Below are positions 9,001 to 10,552 of a DNA stretch of 10,552 nt, piece by piece. Source of the stretch: Burkholderiales bacterium (GTDB taxonomy: Bacteria > Pseudomonadota > Gammaproteobacteria > Burkholderiales > Burkholderiaceae_C); NCBI GenBank assembly GCA_025352345.1, contig JANXTP010000237.1, forward strand, positions 1 through 10,552, read 5' to 3'. Under the pieces are notes generated by a model. That model made no database searches. It saw only the letters and a program-made list of their open reading frames with translations, and was not told where the DNA came from. Made by a program: the position numbers and the translations under genes. How positions within the stretch are numbered: position 1 is the first letter of the stretch; every line of letters starts with the position of its first letter.

Positions 9001-10205
9001 CGTATGCCGACTTGCTGACGCGCTATCCCGGTCTGCTGAAGGCCTACCAGGCCGCGGACATCGCGCGCTCGCTGCCCTTGGGGGTTTCCGCTCAGGCCAG
9101 CCAGGCCGCCGCGCTCTACGCCTTGCTGAACCGTGAAACCGACAGCGCGAAGATCACAGGCGCCAACAGCGTGGCCGACCTGCTGCAAGGCACGCTCGGA
9201 GGCAGCGCCTATGCCGCCTACGCCGCGCTCGACAAGCAGTATCCGCGCGTGTTTGCCGACTACCGGGCACGCCGCGGCCGAGGCGCACGGCCTGAGGGCC
9301 TGACGCCGATCGTGCTGTCCGATGCGCTGGGCGACATCACCGCGAAGGTGGTCGCCGCCGATGCGGTGGGGGCCGGCAACATCTACACCTTCAGCAGCTC
9401 GATCCAGACCTACGGCAACGGCCGACTGCCCGACAGCAGCTGCACCGGGCAGTGCGCAGGGCAGGGCGACATCGATCTGTGGGCGCCGGGCGGCAACATC
9501 CTCGCCGGCCTGACGACGCCGACGGCCGGCACCACGATCGGCGTTGTGACCAACGGCGGCGGTGCGATCCGCAGCGTGGTCGGCGGTGACTTCACGATCA
9601 ACCAGGGCAAGGTGCTGACCACGCAGGGTGGTGACATCCTGCTCTACAGCAGCGGTGGCAGCATCGACGCCGGCCGCGGCGCCCGCACCTCGATCAGCAC
9701 GCCACCGCCCACCCGCACGCCGATCACCGTCGATGGCGTCATCGTCGGCTATGTCTACACGGTGCCGGCCAGTTCATCGGGCAGCGGCATCCAGACGCTG
9801 ACCTCCGACCCGGATGGCATCGGTCCGCGCACCGCCGCGCCGGCAGGCGGCATCTACCTGTTCGCGCCGGCCGGTGCCATCGATGCCGGCGAAGCCGGTA
9901 TCCGCTCCGGTGGCAGCCTGTTCATCAATGCGCAGACCGTGCTCAATGCCAGCAACTTCTCCGCGGCGGGCCCGTCCACGGGGGTGCCGGTGGCGACCGC
10001 CGGCAGCCTTGCCACATCGCTGGCCGGCAACGGCACCGCCAACAACTCGAAAGCAGCCGAAGACGCTGCCACCAGCGCGACCAATGCCGCCCGCGCTGCA
10101 GCTGCGGCAGAAGGCCTGGCCAAGCCGTCCATCCTGACCGTTGAAGTCTTGGGCTTCGGCGACAAGAACTGCAAAGAGCAGCAAAAAGACTGCTTCGCCA
10201 AATGA
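1..10205 (+). CDS. Filamentous haemagglutinin-family TpsA exoprotein / giant adhesin, 5' partial
   Basis: Large exoprotein expected to be secreted across the outer membrane by a TpsB (FhaC-like) pore and to act at the cell surface in adhesion or biofilm formation. The frame is open from base 3 and gives 3400 visible residues. A GTG at base 54 is not the true start, because the 17 residues before it already match the TPS domain (IIQGKLTANGQV). Order: partial haemagglutination-activity/TPS domain (residues 1 to about 220, with LLINQNGILF); a long Gly/Ala/Val/Asp-rich stalk of beta-helix strands (GGxLxI, G-x-x-IDVSG types); family landmarks IYSITTAP (res 427), LLPGRYALLPGAY (res 1484-1496), GFTGSIDLRLRSGDL (from res 2138) and WWVYRPNFQQG (res 2532); a helix-rich block (2947-3097); a DUF3739-like region (about 3103-3335); and an Ala-rich tail with CKEQQKDC. 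Only four cysteines are visible, all in the last 254 residues. No catalytic domain, toxin tip or frameshift was seen. Family assignment is firm from remembered motifs; ligand and role are unknown. Confidence 0.95.
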   Translation, partial: YSADPSIIQGKLTANGQVLLINQNGILFDRGSQVNVQALLASTLNISNARYNTGALTTGGLTTALAEGGYDDQGNTLAMRPDGTLPAGIGIGTSGPANAAAPAITANAGGSIIIFAPRVENRAGLISSPDGQVILAAGGKAYLALADVADPTLRGFQVEVEASHGVDVNLSDLVRNSGIVTADRGNVTLAALAINQNGRVSANTAIQANGSVFLKARTLGGAQAGTANFGAGSVTQVLPDTQDKSTLPESQNYASTLDDRRGEIRVDAKTIASNGTLQVPGGHITLTARGAVDAADPTAARVYLDSGSVTSVAGNWVDVPYADNLLTFKVTSNELRDAPDQKGGFLKGQTVTVDLRKGSPLLNLDGYRAAQARTVAQKTAVGGELDVSSTGSLIQRSDALIDASGGAYLYGAGTASTSVLLGADNRIYSITTAPEQRSYTGLLDSYTKTYSRWGQTQVYTGLTFGIGQAEAAYVEGKTGGTIRLQSAAGLVLDGKVAGGVTVGPNQLARAPRAASLTIGVFDGTANDFDATQRIGNVKFTQTVAPVLASGFDVASALAPAQTDNIALAAEQLFGRPAAGGRNVYAQTAFDSVEINANGRISVPEGVHIDGAPGSSLLLRAPQIDVAGAVSMPAGNITLQPVATIAPLTPELGVGHNSVTVRSTAGLSTAGVWVNNASVDGSFVGDPLPTARLNIAADGTTSTSSMLNGGRLAIANTTDRTSATLLERGAVLDVGGGAALSGARRVTAGDGGTLTIANAYFGTLSSDWLQADLWGLSPGNGGKLVLSTARAVLDAADANGTLPSNTTRLLPSLFADRGFSSITVNTVQGIAIDTGTNITLQQKNRVVDPVAAAALATGGNLRSVSSVQALPDAVRKPVNLTLATSGFRDIQNQATLTMAAGSALIADPKATVSLSAVDGLSVNGRISAPGGNVSLTLNAPDIGNPGNLSVGADAAISVAGTFVRTPTDNGLVQGSVIGGGTVTIAAAQTGVALAAGSQIDVSGLTQTVQSLAATGNGVLTQAVDGNAGALIVRSQGDTQLAATLHASRGSEHAAGGSFALEQKARDNELTLPVERRIVVSQQAPAAPATADPAFVDARVSVDALQQAGFDKLRLQSEDRIEFKGDVALGFARGIRLDAPLIDVTGDGQVRLQGASVAIGQSLDPRSRAGSGPYTRTAQGVSPVLATRAGAGQWSVQAGTIDLYGSGTLNGVSQSSFFSDGDIRFTGRNVRPDNASGDRSIGAQIGSLTTRGNLLLNAAQIYPSTRSDFTVSVVEQPGATPVPGGSITIASNGRATGDVYSAGGRLALVADTIVQGGTVKAPLGEIDLLASSRLELSPGSVTSVSAKGLTLPFGTTLAGISWRYQDNIAGGTSNLLTTNSSDAKRIELAGSSINVRTGATVDVSGGGEVQAIEFVPGIGGTNDTLIQPNTYAIIPKSKLSSLPVDTDLAARQDIGFGLQSAARDTSVYDQLHIGRGAAVPEGDYVLLPGRYALLPGAYLVQLQTGSAYANLQPGQTTQLANGQTVVAGYRTVGGTAIHESATVGVLVRPGSAATRESDYRLTTSSYFTDLAASSRAAAPRVPQDAGRLAFLNAQSLDLSGSFVTAPGSSTSPTGGVGRVAEVDISADHIAVVDHIGDIPGIDAGFLQLEGRALSALGGSLLLGGQRSLVGDALQISTGASQIVVANSAAGEVKVPELLLAASDSIEVRSGAVLTGSSSVPANGATTLTTEAGGALLRLSSGTQATVDRGAVVDNTHGEIRIADGATLTAGRSLLLDATLTTRSQGRYAVGQGGDVSLASSQVSLGETAGVSGIDTGLVLSNADLAGLAGLDALRIKGYLGIDLIGNAMVGASTLGTLTLDAGALRGHAGSPAAMSAVAAHEVHLLNSGTQAVADASTSAGALAIDAERIVVGAGNQKIAGFDAVAMNTSREMIAQGQGALDVAGDWTVRTPKVGVAAGAVQRWAAVDRRDPANPVYSTLTLNSAAGPAGTSTDSAAGGRLAIDAARVSVATTVQAHAGTVTVAAHGAGADDGVTLLNGATLDASGVAKDFHGRVVTADAGSVGLSAASGAVTVGAGSTVDVSASAQGGNAGAFHVSASGLDLGGQLLARAAASADGGRAAFDLGSLDNFSVLNSALGVGGFTGSIDLRLRSGDLQVAATDVVKARALQLAADSGRIGVAGTLDASSARGSGSVSVWAANGLALAAGSRVIATGTSTDAGSTAAASDGGRVRLSTAAGSLDFDAASVIDVSPGAKGQTGSVTFAVTRDASDHIGATQLAGTVLGRSGGRGDLAPVVLEAQRSYSSSGDVTAGDIAGYAADHAAFIAAAIANGDAVNRLASLKADGGVPAQASLHGATEVRTSGDMNLAAGWDLTSSDWLTDGRAGTLTLRAAGNLTLSNYIGSPNDNLIDGETWNLRLAGGADLTAANPLATLAVDAAGRGSVLLTGNNAKLRTGTGSIEIAAATDFVMDSPGSVVYTAGRIGAADTAVNGKNRWSRDGGSISIRTGRDVTGASNEWITEWLRRPRRFTNVPAEWWVYRPNFQQGIGTLGGGDIGIDAGHDVNTLSAMLPTTGRSNLDADGVRTLDVQGGGDLSVRAGNDVIGGSYLIGRGDGRIAAGGSVGATAPTQLFVMGASSGDVVAHAEVWVSAGGSVALQSVNNPTALVQLAATPGRGPSFGSGASRAVTFFTYSPDSAVNLLAQSGDVFVGSQMADGRRIGSSATLSDSTSAGAFPATLIAQALDGDVSLGSNRKIVTLPSLSAQVALLAGQSVLNPNLTVSDVSAVDVIDASRGVLSAQSFSGDDLLIGASPRIVERPPTTGFRFDLQGLTGDVAGVGTGSVLSLPAASRVRAGRDVKNLALTLQNLYAADVSEVRADNGDVLPLGLEIRGPGSLLIQAGRNIDVGTAAIIAGSSNLGGIIATGNNANPSLANSDAARLTLIAGVKGDVDLTKFKATYDDLIAINGNSDKILAFYRTLNGDTNRDAVDKAASVQELIARDPLYAPYADLLTRYPGLLKAYQAADIARSLPLGVSAQASQAAALYALLNRETDSAKITGANSVADLLQGTLGGSAYAAYAALDKQYPRVFADYRARRGRGARPEGLTPIVLSDALGDITAKVVAADAVGAGNIYTFSSSIQTYGNGRLPDSSCTGQCAGQGDIDLWAPGGNILAGLTTPTAGTTIGVVTNGGGAIRSVVGGDFTINQGKVLTTQGGDILLYSSGGSIDAGRGARTSISTPPPTRTPITVDGVIVGYVYTVPASSSGSGIQTLTSDPDGIGPRTAAPAGGIYLFAPAGAIDAGEAGIRSGGSLFINAQTVLNASNFSAAGPSTGVPVATAGSLATSLAGNGTANNSKAAEDAATSATNAARAAAAAEGLAKPSILTVEVLGFGDKNCKEQQKDCFAK
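3..660 (+). other. TPS (haemagglutination activity) domain, N-terminal part missing
   Basis: Residues 1 to about 220 of the visible adhesin. The run KLTANGQVLLINQNGILF, followed by GSQVNVQALLASTLNIS, is the hallmark of the TpsA secretion domain that is recognised by the POTRA domains of the TpsB partner and nucleates the beta-helix. The usual NPNGI motif of FhaB reads NQNGI here. Further on, GGSIIIFAPRVENRAGLIS, GQVILAAGGKAYL, GNVTLAALAINQNGRVS and ANGSVFLKA are the later strands of the same right-handed helix. The signal peptide and first strands lie upstream of the window. The right boundary is approximate. Confidence 0.88.
661..8840 (+). other. Beta-helix stalk of the adhesin with family landmark segments
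   Basis: About 2,700 residues rich in Gly, Ala, Val, Ser, Thr and Asp, built of short degenerate strand repeats such as GGRLAI, GGSITI, GATVDVSGG and AGTLTLRAAGNLTL. There are no cysteines and no membrane segments. Conserved non-repetitive landmarks interrupt the repeats: NELRDAPDQKGGFLKGQTV (from about 990), IYSITTAP and AAYVEGKTGGTI (about 1281-1445), SLFADRGFSSI (about 2434), EGDYVLLPGRYALLPGAY (about 4437-4490), RLRSGDL (about 6438) and EWWVYRPNFQQGIGTLGGGD (7593-7652). By analogy with FHA this should fold into a long thin parallel beta-helix projecting from the cell. The fold is inferred; the motifs are visible. Confidence 0.75.
1736..1742 (+). repeat. Seven-G homopolymer run inside the adhesin coding sequence
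   Basis: Seven consecutive G bases end one Ala codon and supply two GGG glycine codons in AAGGRNVY (visible residues around 579-581). It is the longest mononucleotide run I found in the window. Most glycine codons in this gene are GGC, so consecutive GGG codons stand out. A one-base slip here would truncate the adhesin after roughly 580 visible residues. Confidence 0.9.
8841..9290 (+). other. Helix-rich block interrupting the beta-helix
   Basis: Visible residues 2947 to about 3097 differ sharply from the rest of the protein. Gly and Val fall, while Leu, Ala, Tyr, Lys, Arg and Asp in helical spacing dominate (KFKATYDDL, SVQELIARD, ADLLTRYPGLLKAYQAADI, QASQAAALYALLNRET, ARRGRGAR). It separates the stalk from the DUF3739-like region. 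From memory, related DUF3739 proteins also carry a helical segment just before that region, so the position is probably conserved even if the sequence is not. Its function is unknown; it could be a folding pause point, a hinge, or a part retained near the transporter. Confidence 0.7.
8907..9269 (+). repeat. Two tandem copies of a ~50-residue helical unit (protein-level repeat)
   Basis: Copy A spans 8907-9053 (49 codons) and copy B 9114-9269 (52 codons), with a 20-residue spacer. The first 27 residues align without gaps (FYRTLNGDT with LYALLNRET, then SVQELI with SVADLL at the same offset). After a 3-residue gap the second halves align without gaps over 21 residues: YAPYADLLTRYPGLLKAYQA with YAAYAALDKQYPRVFADYRA. 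By eye 17 of 48 aligned positions are identical, 9 of them in the second half. A degenerate earlier half-copy may be present at about 8856-8920 (TYDDL, then ILAFYRTL). The DNA copies are clearly diverged, so the duplication is old. Confidence 0.7.
9300..10010 (+). other. DUF3739-like conserved C-terminal region of the adhesin
   Basis: Visible residues about 3100-3336. The order of motifs matches what I remember of DUF3739 at the C-terminus of giant haemagglutinin-family proteins: GDIDLWAPGGNILAGLTTP, then GGDFTINQGKVLTTQGGDIL, SSGGSIDAGRGARTSI, a Pro-rich PPPTRTP stretch, SSGSGIQTL, GGIYLFAPAGAIDAGEAGIR, and finally ASNFSAAGPSTGVPVA. The molecular role of DUF3739 is not established. An unusual cysteine-bearing insertion (SSCTGQCAGQ, 9435-9464) sits just before the GDIDLW motif. 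No database search was run; boundaries are approximate. Confidence 0.8.
10011..10202 (+). other. Ala-rich tail, conserved terminal strand and C-terminal Cys pair
   Basis: The last 64 residues of the adhesin. A low-complexity, probably helical linker (AAEDAATSATNAARAAAAAE) leads to the hydrophobic strand ILTVEVLGFG, which is a usual ending of this protein family, and then to a short Lys/Gln/Asp-rich tail with cysteines 11 and 4 residues from the C-terminus (NCKEQQKDCF). In Haemophilus HMW1 a disulphide-closed C-terminal Cys pair keeps the adhesin attached to its transporter; a similar anchor is inferred here. Confidence 0.7.
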
Positions 10206-10211
10206 GCCCGC

Positions 10212-10216
10212 GGAGG
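10212..10216 (+). promoter_or_regulatory. Ribosome binding site of the downstream glycosyltransferase gene
   Basis: GGAGG lies five bases before the ATG at 10222, within the 16-base gap (10206-10221) after the adhesin stop codon. It fixes the start of the next gene. The gap is too short for a promoter or a hairpin terminator, so the two genes are probably on one transcript. Confidence 0.85.
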
Positions 10217-10221
10217 CGACC

Positions 10222-10552
10222 ATGCGTCTGCTGAACGTCATCCGCTCGGTTGACCCGGTGCACGGCGGGCCGGCAGAAGGGTTGCGGCAGTCGATCGCCG
10301 CGACCCGTGCCATGGGCCACAGCGAAGCGGTGCTGACGCTGGATGCGCCGCACGATGCCTGCGTGAGCGGCTTCCCGGCGACAGTGCATGCGCTCGGGCC
10401 GGTGGGCTCGAACTACGGGCGCTGTGACCGTCTGCTGCCCTGGTTGCGCGCCCATGCCGGTGACTACGATGCGGTGGTGGTGCACGGCCTGTGGCAGCAC
10501 CATGGTTGGTCGGTGTGGCGTGCACTGCGTGGCGGGCTGGTGCCGTATTTCG
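10222..10552 (+). CDS. Glycosyltransferase, GT-B fold, family-4-like; 3' partial
   Basis: 110 visible codons read from ATG to the window edge without a stop, in a different frame from the adhesin. The start (MRLLNVIRSVDPVHGGPAEG) has the beta-strand, the Gly-rich loop HGGP (residues 14-17) and the following EGLRQ helix typical of the acceptor-binding N-terminal Rossmann domain of family-4 glycosyltransferases. FPATVHALGP (51-60) and YDAVVVHGLWQHHGW (82-96) match the later strands, including the HGLW motif seen in exopolysaccharide-type transferases of this shape. Such enzymes are cytoplasmic or membrane-peripheral and move a sugar from a nucleotide donor to a growing glycan. The C-terminal donor-binding half (EX7E region) is outside the window, so donor and linkage cannot be judged. 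Placement 16 bases behind the adhesin suggests translation from the same mRNA. It could serve exopolysaccharide, LPS, or less likely protein glycosylation. Confidence 0.87.
   Translation, partial: MRLLNVIRSVDPVHGGPAEGLRQSIAATRAMGHSEAVLTLDAPHDACVSGFPATVHALGPVGSNYGRCDRLLPWLRAHAGDYDAVVVHGLWQHHGWSVWRALRGGLVPYF

Noticed and set aside
10206..10221. Terminator or promoter between the two genes
   Set aside because: Only 16 bases, including the Shine-Dalgarno sequence and a CCGCGG palindrome; too short for a hairpin with a T-tract or for -35/-10 elements.

Overview
The window is high-GC DNA with strong G/C preference at third codon positions. That base composition, and the type of adhesin it carries, fit a betaproteobacterium, probably of the order Burkholderiales. 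This assignment is an inference from gene family and base composition only; no rRNA or other marker gene is present.

Layout: one giant gene fills almost everything. It is already open at the left edge (first whole codon at base 3) and ends with TGA at 10203-10205, giving 3400 visible residues. It encodes a filamentous-haemagglutinin-family exoprotein (TpsA) of the kind exported by two-partner secretion. From left to right it shows the C-terminal part of the secretion/TPS domain (about 3-660), a very long beta-helix stalk (about 660-8840), a helix-rich block of about 150 residues containing a tandem duplication (8841-9290), a DUF3739-type conserved region (about 9300-10010), and an Ala-rich tail ending in a conserved hydrophobic strand and a Cys-x6-Cys pair. 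The start codon, signal peptide and TpsB outer-membrane transporter gene lie outside the window.

After only 16 bases, and behind a good Shine-Dalgarno sequence, a second gene starts at 10222 on the same strand and runs off the right edge. Its 110 visible residues look like the N-terminal Rossmann half of a GT-B, family-4-like glycosyltransferase. The spacing indicates co-transcription. A plausible but unproven reading is a surface locus in which a large secreted adhesin is made together with polysaccharide-building (or less likely adhesin-modifying) enzymes.

No RNA genes, mobile elements, CRISPR arrays or convincing terminators were seen. Apart from the 16-base gap at 10206-10221 the window is fully coding. 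The points most worth a second look are the tandem helical repeat near the C-terminus, the restriction of all four cysteines to the last 254 residues, the adhesin-glycosyltransferase coupling, and a 7-G run early in the adhesin gene.
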